Below are positions 16,906-24,257 of a stretch of 41,916 nt of DNA, piece by piece. Location: positions 1 through 41,916 of the forward strand of contig CAZODZ010000007.1 of NCBI GenBank assembly GCA_964578745.1, given 5' to 3'. Source of the DNA: SKVJ01 sp964578745. Lineage in GTDB: Bacteria > Chloroflexota > Dehalococcoidia > GIF9 > AB-539-J10. The notes under the pieces were generated by a model, which did not search any database, was not told the DNA's origin, and saw nothing but the letters and a program-made list of their open reading frames with translations. Positions within the stretch are counted from its first letter, which is position 1. Each line of letters opens with the position of its first letter. The position numbers and the translations under genes are program-made.

Positions 16906-18528
16906 ATGAACATACACACATTCGAACACACAGCGAAACGTATCTGGGAAACGGCAAGAGTCGATGGTCGGCTGATCGACAACCCAACCGACAGTGAGCT
17001 TGCGGCCATACTCGAACGTGAGCCTGGCGTGCGCAAGACCATCTACGGCAACTACGCGGCTGAGAGCGAGCCTACATCGCGGGCAGCCATGTTCACCAAG
17101 AACAGCGTAGATGATGAGTTCGGCGAGGGGGAGGAGCAGCTTCTGCAACAGTGCGAGGCGGAACTCGCAAAGCAGCGCCTCATCTCTGTTGACCGCATCG
17201 TCGGCAACGAGAGCAGCAAGACGACCGTGCGGCTTATCGTTCCAGAGCGCTTCGCACACGTGGCGTATGGCGGTCGCAACCTTTTTCATCCCGTGGCCGG
17301 TCCTGTCGAAGACCCGACTTACCAGATCGTCTTCTTCTACGATGACGCGTTCGAGCGCAACTACGATTTGCCGTTGACAGAGAAGGACATCACCGTCCGC
17401 CTAGCTATGCTCGATGATGGAAAGTTTGTTAAGGTGGTCCGTAACAGCAGCTACATCGGCGAGTATAAGAAGGGGGTGTTTGCGGCAGAAGACTGGAGTC
17501 AGAAGACCTACGGCCCTGGGATTTTTCTGCATGCAGGATGTCGCGAAGATAAACTACAGTCCGCGCACGGCGATTACCGTACGGTACGCACACTGCTCAT
17601 CGCTCTCAGTGCCAATGGAAAAACGTCCACAACGTGCAAGATTCTCGGGCGGAAGGGCAACGAGAGATCTTGGCTCATTCAGGATGACGGCGGTACGCTC
17701 ATGCCTGATGGCTCATTCCGCGGTTTCGAAGGCGGTGGCGTGTTCGTGAAGACGGAGGGTGTAAACTCTGGGAGCCAGATGGAGATCTTCTACGGCCTGA
17801 TGAAGCCGTCGACGCTGTGTGAGAATGTCTACGTCACAGAAAATGGCGATTTTGATTTCTACAACTTTCAGCGAACCAGCAACGGGCGAGCGGTCATTAA
17901 GCGCAGTGACTTCATGCACGCGAGTCCCCACATTGATGTGGAGCACATCGACAACCTCATACTTATCACCCGTGGGCCCCTTATCCCGGCCATATCGAAG
18001 CTGACTCGTGAACAGGCAACGGCGCTGATGGTACTGGGTCAAGCAATGGAATCGTCCGCAGGAAACCCAGCGCTTGCTGGAACGATACGCAGCGAATTCT
18101 TCTACGACCCCTTTGTCGCAGGCGATCGTGCCGCACACGCGAACAGGTTCTACGATGTCGTGAGCGGGCTGCCGGACATGAACTTCTACCTTCTGAATAC
18201 CGGCGGAGTCGGCACGCTCGGGTTCGGAGATGACCTTGACGAAGCGTCGGACAGTCGTTACCGCGACATCAAGCTGGAAGACACAATGTCCATCCTCGAT
18301 TCGCTCCTAAGGTTCGGGCTCGAAGACTGGATAGAGTCCCCTACTGGTTTTCTAGTGCCCGGGTCGGTGCGTGCGGTGGACGACATCTACTTTCACCCGG
18401 AGAAACTCTTCTCCACCTGTGAATTCGAAGAGAGCCAAAATGCACTGAATCGAGTCCGCAGGGAGGCCATCGAAAAACTGGGCGACGGACTGTACCCGAC
18501 AATCCGTTCCGCTTTCGACAGCAAATGA
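16906..18528 (+). CDS. divergent phosphoenolpyruvate carboxykinase (ATP)-like protein
   Basis: The 540-residue product has the same length and motif order as ATP-type PEP carboxykinases, which convert oxaloacetate to PEP. In order I see YIGEYKKGVF (YxGExKKG), a P-loop-like ALSANGKT (233-240), the metal-binding DD (260-261), FRGFEGGGVFVKTEG (FNFEGGCYAKT), LCENV, LTREQATALMVLG and LLNTGGVG. However, the kinase loop differs from GLSGTGKT at three positions, the DDEHGW motif is DDGGTL, and the RDAFGVLPPVS stretch is RGPLIPAIS. Fold membership is likely; catalysis and nucleotide choice are uncertain. It is only 12 bp behind dnaK, so it is probably cotranscribed with the heat-shock operon. Confidence 0.72.
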   Translation: MNIHTFEHTAKRIWETARVDGRLIDNPTDSELAAILEREPGVRKTIYGNYAAESEPTSRAAMFTKNSVDDEFGEGEEQLLQQCEAELAKQRLISVDRIVGNESSKTTVRLIVPERFAHVAYGGRNLFHPVAGPVEDPTYQIVFFYDDAFERNYDLPLTEKDITVRLAMLDDGKFVKVVRNSSYIGEYKKGVFAAEDWSQKTYGPGIFLHAGCREDKLQSAHGDYRTVRTLLIALSANGKTSTTCKILGRKGNERSWLIQDDGGTLMPDGSFRGFEGGGVFVKTEGVNSGSQMEIFYGLMKPSTLCENVYVTENGDFDFYNFQRTSNGRAVIKRSDFMHASPHIDVEHIDNLILITRGPLIPAISKLTREQATALMVLGQAMESSAGNPALAGTIRSEFFYDPFVAGDRAAHANRFYDVVSGLPDMNFYLLNTGGVGTLGFGDDLDEASDSRYRDIKLEDTMSILDSLLRFGLEDWIESPTGFLVPGSVRAVDDIYFHPEKLFSTCEFEESQNALNRVRREAIEKLGDGLYPTIRSAFDSK

Positions 18529-18612
18529 ATCCAGCAGGCGCCTTGGTCTGCCTGCACGTGATCCATGCAACACCATGACCACACCTCAGGATAACAGCCA
18601 CGCCACAGCGAT

Positions 18613-18640
18613 TTGCAGGGTGACAAGACAGCTGTAGAAT
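18613..18640 (+). promoter_or_regulatory. sigma70-type promoter for the traR/dksA-like gene, lspA and the RluD-type gene
   Basis: TTGCAG (18613-18618), a 16-nt spacer and TAGAAT (18635-18640), with the ATG at 18672 and AAGGA at 18660-18664. The gap between the PEP carboxykinase-like gene and this promoter also has a short GCAGGC/GCCTGC hairpin (18534-18555) without a T-run. Confidence 0.55.
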
Positions 18641-18671
18641 GAGCGATTAGGCGAAAGGCAAGGACGAACGT

Positions 18672-19040
18672 ATGGCAACGTATGAGGAGTTGCGTGCCAG
18701 GCTCGAAGAGGAGAGGGCTCATCTTCGCGAGCGTCTTGAATTGCTTCGTGAGGACAGCGAGAGCGCAGAAGAAACACGGGAGGGTAGCCCTTTTGGCAAG
18801 CGTGAGGAAGAAGCAACTGAAGCCTTCGAGCTCGAGAAGCGACTCGCTCTGGAGAGACAGCTGAGAGAGAGCCTTGCGGAAGTCGAGCATGCGCTTCAGA
18901 AGTTCGCAACTAACACCTACGGAAACTGCGAGAACTGTGGGCGCCCTATCGAGGCTGATCGTCTTGCAGCACGCCCACAGGCAACGCTCTGCATGCAATG
19001 CAAGTCCCGGCAAGTCAAGAGAGCTGCCGGTGCAGCGTAG
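18672..19040 (+). CDS. TraR/DksA-type zinc finger protein
   Basis: The 122-residue product has a long charged coiled coil (residues about 3-80, rich in Glu/Arg/Leu). A C-terminal four-cysteine zinc finger follows (CENCGRPIEADRLAARPQATLCMQC), the TraR/DksA C4 type. Family members bind the secondary channel of RNA polymerase and modulate initiation, sometimes with ppGpp. The DxxDxA tip motif of true DksA is not evident, so I do not call it dksA. The AAGGA ribosome site at 18660-18664 fits the ATG. It overlaps lspA by 11 nt, making a compact three-gene unit with the pseudouridine synthase. In other bacteria such genes commonly precede lspA. Confidence 0.88.
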   Translation: MATYEELRARLEEERAHLRERLELLREDSESAEETREGSPFGKREEEATEAFELEKRLALERQLRESLAEVEHALQKFATNTYGNCENCGRPIEADRLAARPQATLCMQCKSRQVKRAAGAA

Positions 19041-19539
19041 TCTGATTGCGCTATCAGCCTGCATCTGCAGCGCTATCGTCATACTTGATCAGCTCTCAAA
19101 GGCTTGGGTGCGCGATGTCATACCCAGCGGAACGCTTGTTCACATTGCAGGGCGACTCCACCTTACGCACATAAGCAACACCGGTCTCGTCTTTGGTCTC
19201 GGACAGGGAAACATCCTTTTCCCAACGATTGCATCGATATTAGTTCTCGTAGCCATACCTGTGGCCATCTGGCACGCGCACAGAGAGCATGGATACTCAC
19301 CCTCACTGCTCGAGTCCATCTGCTTCGGACTCATCGCAGGCGGGGCTATCGGGAACCTGATTGACCGCATCACGTTTGGCCACGTGACTGATTTTCTTCT
19401 TGTGAGGCTCTTCGGCAACACATTCTGGCCAGCTTTCAACATCGCAGACATGTCCATTGTAGGGGGAGCAATCCTGCTCGTGGCCACCGTTGTGCACAGG
19501 GATCTGCGCCATGCCAGACAACGAACCACTGACTCCTGA
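19030..19539 (+). CDS. lspA: lipoprotein signal peptidase (signal peptidase II)
   Basis: LspA cleaves the signal peptide of prolipoproteins in the inner membrane. The 169-residue protein has four hydrophobic segments and the conserved boxes DQLSKAWV, NTGLVFGLG, GGAIGNLIDRITFGHVTDFL and FNIADMSIVGG. The two catalytic aspartates, in VTDF and IADM, are both present. I place the start at GTG 19030, inside the end of the preceding gene. The open frame further upstream lies in the zinc finger gene and does not look like LspA. The 3' end overlaps the next gene by 29 nt. Confidence 0.93.
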   Translation: MQRSLIALSACICSAIVILDQLSKAWVRDVIPSGTLVHIAGRLHLTHISNTGLVFGLGQGNILFPTIASILVLVAIPVAIWHAHREHGYSPSLLESICFGLIAGGAIGNLIDRITFGHVTDFLLVRLFGNTFWPAFNIADMSIVGGAILLVATVVHRDLRHARQRTTDS

Positions 19540-20458
19540 ACAGCCTGGTCTACTGCGGTTCGTCTCGTCGAGCGACTATCCGCGACTGGATGTCTGCATT
19601 GCAGCGGAGGCGCGTATAATCACACGGTCAGCGGCCTGCCGTCTCATACGACAGGGCAATGCTCTCCTTGATGAGACAACCACAAAGCCAAGCCATCCTG
19701 TCCATGCCGGCCAGTCGATCGAGTTGAGGCTGCAACAGACCAGCGCACTTCCCTCCCCAGAACCGTGGAAAATAAGGACGGTCTACGAGGACAACGAGAT
19801 TATAGTGGTCGACAAGCCAGCTGGCCTGGTTGTTCATCCTGCACCAGGCCATACATCGAACACGCTTGTGAACATGCTGCTCAGCCTGTACTCAGAACTT
19901 CCCGGCGATGACGCCATCCGGCCTGGCATTGTGCACAGGCTGGACAAGGACACGTCGGGGCTGCTCATCGTCGCCAAGACGGCAGAGGCCCATGAATGGC
20001 TCGTCTCACAGTTCAAAGGTTCGGGCATTCGGAAGACATACCTCGCGCTGGTACTTGGTAAGCCCGAGCCGAGTGGGATCATCGAACAGCCCCTTGGTCG
20101 GCATCCGGTGCACAGGAAGCAGATGGCCGTTGTAGAGGGCGGCAGGTCTGCCTGCACTTCCTACACGGTCTGCGAGTACCTTGGCAGCTTCTCGCTTATA
20201 GCTGCTCGCCCTGTAACAGGTCGCACACACCAGATCAGAGTACACCTCGCCCACATCGGACACCCGATAGCCGGCGACACGATGTATGGTGGTCGCGCCG
20301 CGCGCTACGCGCTCCGTGGAATACTCAAGAGGCAGTTCCTGCACGCCTATAGGCTTGTGTTCAGTCCACCGTGGCGAGATTCCCAGCTTGAGCTAATCTC
20401 CCCCTTGCCAGACGAGCTGCAGCAGGCGTTGGAATACGCACGCCATCTCAGCGAATGA
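19511..20458 (+). CDS. rluD: RluA/RluD-family pseudouridine synthase
   Basis: The 315-residue enzyme converts uridine to pseudouridine in RNA, by family usually in 23S rRNA. It has an N-terminal S4 RNA-binding domain (YPRLDVCIAAEARIITRSAACRLIRQG). The catalytic motif is GIVHRLDKDTSGLLIVAKT, with the active-site Asp in RLDKDTSG. PVTGRTHQIRVHLAHIGHPIAGD follows. The ATG at 19511 lies within the lspA 3' end, with AGGG about 10 nt upstream. RluD is the likely subtype from length and S4 domain, but the exact target uridines cannot be read. Coupling with lspA is common in bacteria. Confidence 0.92.
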   Translation: MPDNEPLTPEQPGLLRFVSSSDYPRLDVCIAAEARIITRSAACRLIRQGNALLDETTTKPSHPVHAGQSIELRLQQTSALPSPEPWKIRTVYEDNEIIVVDKPAGLVVHPAPGHTSNTLVNMLLSLYSELPGDDAIRPGIVHRLDKDTSGLLIVAKTAEAHEWLVSQFKGSGIRKTYLALVLGKPEPSGIIEQPLGRHPVHRKQMAVVEGGRSACTSYTVCEYLGSFSLIAARPVTGRTHQIRVHLAHIGHPIAGDTMYGGRAARYALRGILKRQFLHAYRLVFSPPWRDSQLELISPLPDELQQALEYARHLSE

Positions 20459-20460
20459 CC

Positions 20461-20490
20461 TTGCCCCCCAACAGCGTTCAGTGGTATAGT
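20461..20490 (+). promoter_or_regulatory. promoter of the 92-aa gene, very short leader
   Basis: TTGCCC (20461-20466), an 18-nt spacer and TATAGT (20485-20490). The ATG at 20505 follows 14 nt after the -10 box with no Shine-Dalgarno, so the leader would be only about 7-8 nt. Confidence 0.6.
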
Positions 20491-20504
20491 CGATAAACAT
20501 CTAC

Positions 20505-20783
20505 ATGGAAACGAAGCGATACCTCGACGTCCTCGCTCGTCTATCTGACGACCAGAACCGCCGGGAGGGCAAGCTCCTCGCCGACCTTCTGGGCGAGGGC
20601 CACTTCGACGAACTGTCCTCTTATGAGGTGAATCTGGCGCAGCAGGAGAGCAAGTTGCTGTTCTCCATACAGGCCGAGATCGAGGACACGGAGATGGCCC
20701 TGAAGCAGGCCGAGGAACTTGCGCGCAAGCTCAAGAAGCATGTTGAACGCCTCAAGGGGTTGCAGAAGGTCCTCTCCAAGTGA
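20505..20783 (+). CDS. small coiled-coil protein of unknown function, 92 aa
   Basis: I do not recognise a family. The protein is soluble, acidic in the middle (DLLGEGHFDELSSYEVNLAQQE) and strongly helical. A long heptad-rich stretch runs from about residue 45 to the end (IQAEIEDTEMALKQAEELARKLKKHVERL, here split across prediction). It looks like a small structural or adaptor protein. It sits 62 bp upstream of gltX on the same strand and has its own promoter-like sequence at 20461-20490, which may also serve gltX. Codon use looks like that of the neighbours, so I consider it a real gene. Confidence 0.75.
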   Translation: METKRYLDVLARLSDDQNRREGKLLADLLGEGHFDELSSYEVNLAQQESKLLFSIQAEIEDTEMALKQAEELARKLKKHVERLKGLQKVLSK

Positions 20784-20845
20784 GAAACACGACCCGAAAG
20801 CGCCGTAGCACGCACTCTTGAACGGGCCGCCAGGCTCGGAACAGT

Positions 20846-22327
20846 ATGGAAAGGTCAGCGCATCCCGAAGTCAGGGTACGGTTTGCACCGAGTCCCACCG
20901 GTTTCCCCCATGTCGGCAATATACGCACAGCATTGTTCAACTGGCTCTTTGCGCGCCATCACGGTGGCGTTTTCGTGCTGCGCATAGAAGACACCGACGT
21001 ATCACGTCGTGTAGAGGGGGCAGTTGAGGCCATTCTCGACAGTCTCCAGTGGCTCGGACTTGACTGGGACGAGGGGCCCGTGTTCCAGTCTGACCGCCTC
21101 GCCCTGTACCAAGCCGAGGCTGACAGGATGATTCGGAGCGGTCACGCCTATCGATGCTTCTGCACGCCAGAGCGGCTTGAGCAGGTGCGCGCCGAACTGG
21201 CAAAGCGTCGCCTTCCACCGAGGTACGACGGTCATTGCCGCAATCTTGAGCCAGACGAAGTTGCGAGACGCTGCGCCGCTGGCGAACCATCGGTCGTTCG
21301 CTTCAAGATGCCGCGCGAGGGAGAGACCACGTTCACAGATCTTATCCATGGCAACGTGACGTTCAGCAACAAGACGCTGAGCGACTACGTGCTCCTCAAG
21401 TCAGATGGTTATCCAACATATCACCTTGCCAATGTCGTCGACGACCACTACATGGGTATCACTCATGTGCTGCGTGCTGATGAATGGATATCCAGCACGC
21501 CACTCCACATACTGATTTATAACGCGCTCGGCTGGGAACCTGCAGCCTTCGCTCATCTGCCCATGATTCTCGGGCCGGACAAGTCCAAGCTCTCCAAACG
21601 ACACGGTGCGACCACGGTGAGTGAGTACCGCGACGCCGGATACCTGCCCGAGGCAATAGTAAATTTCCTCGCCCTCCTCGGCTGGTCGCTCGATGACAAG
21701 ACGGACCTGCTCACACGTGAGGAGCTCGTGGCCAATTTCTCTCTTGAACGCATCAACAAGACGGCGGCCGTGTTCAACAAGCCAAAGCTCGACTGGATGA
21801 ACGGCATCTACATCCGCAAGCTGAGCCCCGAGGAATTCGCGCAGCAGGCAATCCCCTACCTCGAGCGCGACCTGCCCCCATCGGTACCGCGACCTCTGTC
21901 GATGCAATATGTCATCCGCGTGGGACAACTTGTCCAGGAACGTATCAAGCTCCTAGGTGAATTGGGAAAGCTGTGCGATTTCTTCTTCGTTGAGAACATC
22001 ACCTACCCCCCGGAAACGCTGCTCGTCAAGGGACTGAACAGGGACACGGCAGTGGCAGCACTCTCAAGAGTGCTCGCTGAACTCAACCGCCTCGACAACT
22101 GGAGCAGTGCCATGATTGAAGGAGTACTCAGGCCCCTCAGTGAAGAGACGGCCTTGTCCACACGCCAATTGTTCGGGATGATCAGAGTCGCCGTCACAGG
22201 CAAGACAGCGACTCCGCCGCTGTTCGAAACGATGAACGTCCTCGGACGGGAAAGATGTATCCTGCGCATCCAGAATGCATTGAAGTCTTTGCGCGACGAT
22301 TCATCTGGCACTGTCGCGGCCGAATAA
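20846..22327 (+). CDS. gltX: glutamyl-tRNA synthetase
   Basis: A 493-residue class Ib synthetase. The ATP-binding HIGH motif is HVGN in FAPSPTGFPHVGNIRTALFNW. The KMSKS loop is KLSKR in DKSKLSKRHGATT. The zinc-site region (CFCTPERLEQVRAELAKR) and the helical anticodon-binding domain after residue 330 are present. Because gatC, gatA and gatB also occur in the window, this enzyme may be non-discriminating and charge tRNA-Gln with Glu for later amidation; that is inference. The ATG at 20846 has only a weak GGA ribosome site. Confidence 0.96.
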   Translation: MERSAHPEVRVRFAPSPTGFPHVGNIRTALFNWLFARHHGGVFVLRIEDTDVSRRVEGAVEAILDSLQWLGLDWDEGPVFQSDRLALYQAEADRMIRSGHAYRCFCTPERLEQVRAELAKRRLPPRYDGHCRNLEPDEVARRCAAGEPSVVRFKMPREGETTFTDLIHGNVTFSNKTLSDYVLLKSDGYPTYHLANVVDDHYMGITHVLRADEWISSTPLHILIYNALGWEPAAFAHLPMILGPDKSKLSKRHGATTVSEYRDAGYLPEAIVNFLALLGWSLDDKTDLLTREELVANFSLERINKTAAVFNKPKLDWMNGIYIRKLSPEEFAQQAIPYLERDLPPSVPRPLSMQYVIRVGQLVQERIKLLGELGKLCDFFFVENITYPPETLLVKGLNRDTAVAALSRVLAELNRLDNWSSAMIEGVLRPLSEETALSTRQLFGMIRVAVTGKTATPPLFETMNVLGRERCILRIQNALKSLRDDSSGTVAAE

Positions 22328-22343
22328 CTACAGGAGGTTGGCT

Positions 22344-23153
22344 ATGCCTGATCTGCGTATGGTCGTGTGCTGCAAACAGGTGTTGGATCCTGAAGCACCC
22401 CCCACGGCATTTAAGATCGACCCGAAGTCGATGCGGATGACTCTTCCGTCCGACATCAAGCCGGTCATCGGTCAGTACGATGAGTTTGCACTTGAAGCTG
22501 CTCTCCGGCTGAAGGACACGGTCGGCGGACACATCACAGTAATAAGCCTCGGCAACAACATTGTCAGGGATGTCATCAAGAAGGCCCTCGCCGTAGGCGG
22601 CGACGAACTGATACTGCTCGAGGACCCAGCATTCGAGGACAGTGACAGCTGGTCGACCGCGAACGCACTCGCCAAGGCAATCCAGAAACTCGACGGGTAC
22701 GATGTCATCTTCTGTGGCAGACAGTCCTCAGACTGGGACGCGGGACAGGTGCCATTCGGGCTGGCGGAGATTCTCGGTCTGCCCATCGTACCCCTCGCAA
22801 AGAAGGTGGAGGCGACCGACGGCAGTCTCCGCATCGAACAGGTAATCCAGGACGGCTATCAGGTTGTCGAGGTACCTCTTCCCGCAGTGGTAACAGTCAC
22901 AAGCGAACTGGGTAATCTGCGCTATGCTGTACTCAAGGGCATCATGGCAGCGGCCAAGAAGCAGCCTAGCATCTGGAAGCCTTCTGACCTCGGACTTGAA
23001 GAGTCGGAGGTCGGAGCGGCCGGGCGTCGCCTTGTACTCAACCGCCTCTACCAGCCGATCAAAGAAGCCCACTGCGAGATAGTCGAGGGCGAGACCCCCG
23101 CCGAAGCGGGGGCAAATCTGGCGACACGTCTTCGGCAGGCGAAGGTTATCTGA
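22344..23153 (+). CDS. etfB: electron transfer flavoprotein beta subunit
   Basis: EtfB pairs with EtfA to carry electrons from flavin dehydrogenases; in anaerobes it can also bifurcate electrons. The 269-residue product shows MVVCCKQVLDPE, AFKIDPKSMRM, QYDEFALEAALRLKD, VISLGNN and the AMP/FAD-binding CGRQSSDWDAGQVPFGLAEILG. The ATG at 22344 follows AGGAGG (22332-22337) with 6-nt spacing; a TTG six bases earlier overlaps the ribosome site. It is 16 bp after gltX and 31 bp before etfA. No dehydrogenase or ETF-quinone oxidoreductase is nearby, so the partner cannot be named. Confidence 0.95.
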   Translation: MPDLRMVVCCKQVLDPEAPPTAFKIDPKSMRMTLPSDIKPVIGQYDEFALEAALRLKDTVGGHITVISLGNNIVRDVIKKALAVGGDELILLEDPAFEDSDSWSTANALAKAIQKLDGYDVIFCGRQSSDWDAGQVPFGLAEILGLPIVPLAKKVEATDGSLRIEQVIQDGYQVVEVPLPAVVTVTSELGNLRYAVLKGIMAAAKKQPSIWKPSDLGLEESEVGAAGRRLVLNRLYQPIKEAHCEIVEGETPAEAGANLATRLRQAKVI

Positions 23154-23184
23154 CCCTCGGATGCTGTCCACAGGAGGTTTAGCG

Positions 23185-24177
23185 ATGACAGAATCGAAGT
23201 GCGTGCTTGTATACGCAGAGTGCACCGATAAGGGACTCACTGGCACGGCGGCAGAACTACTAGGCGCAGGCCGTCAATTGGCGGACGGGCTCGACAAGTC
23301 GCTGGTGTGCATCCTCCCTCACGATGCCTCCGGCACAACCGCCAGTGACGCCATTGCGCGCGGCGCCGACCGTGTATACATCCTGCAACCGCCATTGACG
23401 GATGCAGGGGACGTGGTCGCCCACCTCGAGGGCGCACTTGCTGCCGTGAAAGAGACAAGCCCCTCGCTTATGATCATAGGCCACACCCCCTTGGGGCGTC
23501 AGCTCGGCCCCAGACTCGGCTTCCGGTTAGGTGTAGGCGTGGCAACCGATTGTATTGATGTACACCTGGACGACTCCGGCAGCATAGTCTTCACAAAACC
23601 AGTCTATGGAGGCAATGCACTTGCTGATTTCAGTGCTACTTCTGAGCCTCGAGTAGTCACAGTGCGACCTAAGGCGATGTCCACAATGGAGCCCGACACA
23701 TCGCGCAAGGGCGAGGTGTCTGCACTACCCCACGCAGCAGGTACCAGTCCGGTGAAAGTCCTGAAGAAGGTGCAAGAAGAAGTTCCCGGTGTGAAACTGG
23801 AGGACGCAGTGGTCGTCGTGAGCGGGGGCAGGGGCGTTGGTGGACCCGAGCCTTTTGAGACGGTGCTGAAGGAGCTGGCGGATGTGCTTCATGGTGCGGT
23901 GGGCGCGTCCCGGCCGCCATGCGATGCAGGCTGGGCTCCAGAGACCATGCACATCGGCCTCACAGGAAAGATAGTCGCTCCCGATATCTATATCGCGGTG
24001 GCTATTTCCGGTGCTAGTCAACACATGGCTGGGTGTTCCGGCTCCAAGACCATCATTGCGATCAACAAGGACCCTGAGGCTAACATCTTCCGCGAAGCCC
24101 AGTATGGTGTAGTTGGGCACTTCGAAGAAGTCCTGCCTGCATTCACAGCGAAGGTCCGAGAGCTGCTGGTCGAATAG
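23185..24177 (+). CDS. etfA: electron transfer flavoprotein alpha subunit
   Basis: The 330-residue product has an N-terminal alpha/beta domain (VYAECTDKGLTGTAAELLGAGRQLAD). The C-terminal FAD-binding domain contains VVSGGRGVGGPEPFE, GLTGKIVAPDIYIAVAISGASQH, INKDPEANIFREAQYGVVG and EVLPAFTAKV, all in family order. The ATG at 23185 has AGGAGG at 23172-23177 with 7-nt spacing. An upstream ATG at 23161 lies before the ribosome site and is rejected. It forms the heterodimer with EtfB. The operon ends at a strong hairpin at 24200-24237. Confidence 0.95.
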   Translation: MTESKCVLVYAECTDKGLTGTAAELLGAGRQLADGLDKSLVCILPHDASGTTASDAIARGADRVYILQPPLTDAGDVVAHLEGALAAVKETSPSLMIIGHTPLGRQLGPRLGFRLGVGVATDCIDVHLDDSGSIVFTKPVYGGNALADFSATSEPRVVTVRPKAMSTMEPDTSRKGEVSALPHAAGTSPVKVLKKVQEEVPGVKLEDAVVVVSGGRGVGGPEPFETVLKELADVLHGAVGASRPPCDAGWAPETMHIGLTGKIVAPDIYIAVAISGASQHMAGCSGSKTIIAINKDPEANIFREAQYGVVGHFEEVLPAFTAKVRELLVE

Positions 24178-24199
24178 GTGGGAGCTCGACCAATCTCCA

Positions 24200-24237
24200 G
24201 AAGGGAACGCGCTACGTCGTCGCAGCGCGTTCCCTTC
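24200..24237. terminator. bidirectional hairpin terminator between etfA and the EF-G2-like gene
   Basis: A perfect 14-bp inverted repeat: GAAGGGAACGCGCT (24200-24213), a 10-nt loop and AGCGCGTTCCCTTC (24224-24237). It lies between the convergent ends of etfA (24177) and the EF-G2-like gene (24258). There is no long T-run on either side, so efficiency is uncertain. Confidence 0.75.
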
Positions 24238-24257
24238 ATCGTTGCCTCTATGCCGGG

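Noticed and set aside
18534..18555. GCAGGC/GCCTGC hairpin as terminator of the dnaK operon
   Set aside because: The 6-bp stem with a 10-nt loop and no T-run is too weak to call.
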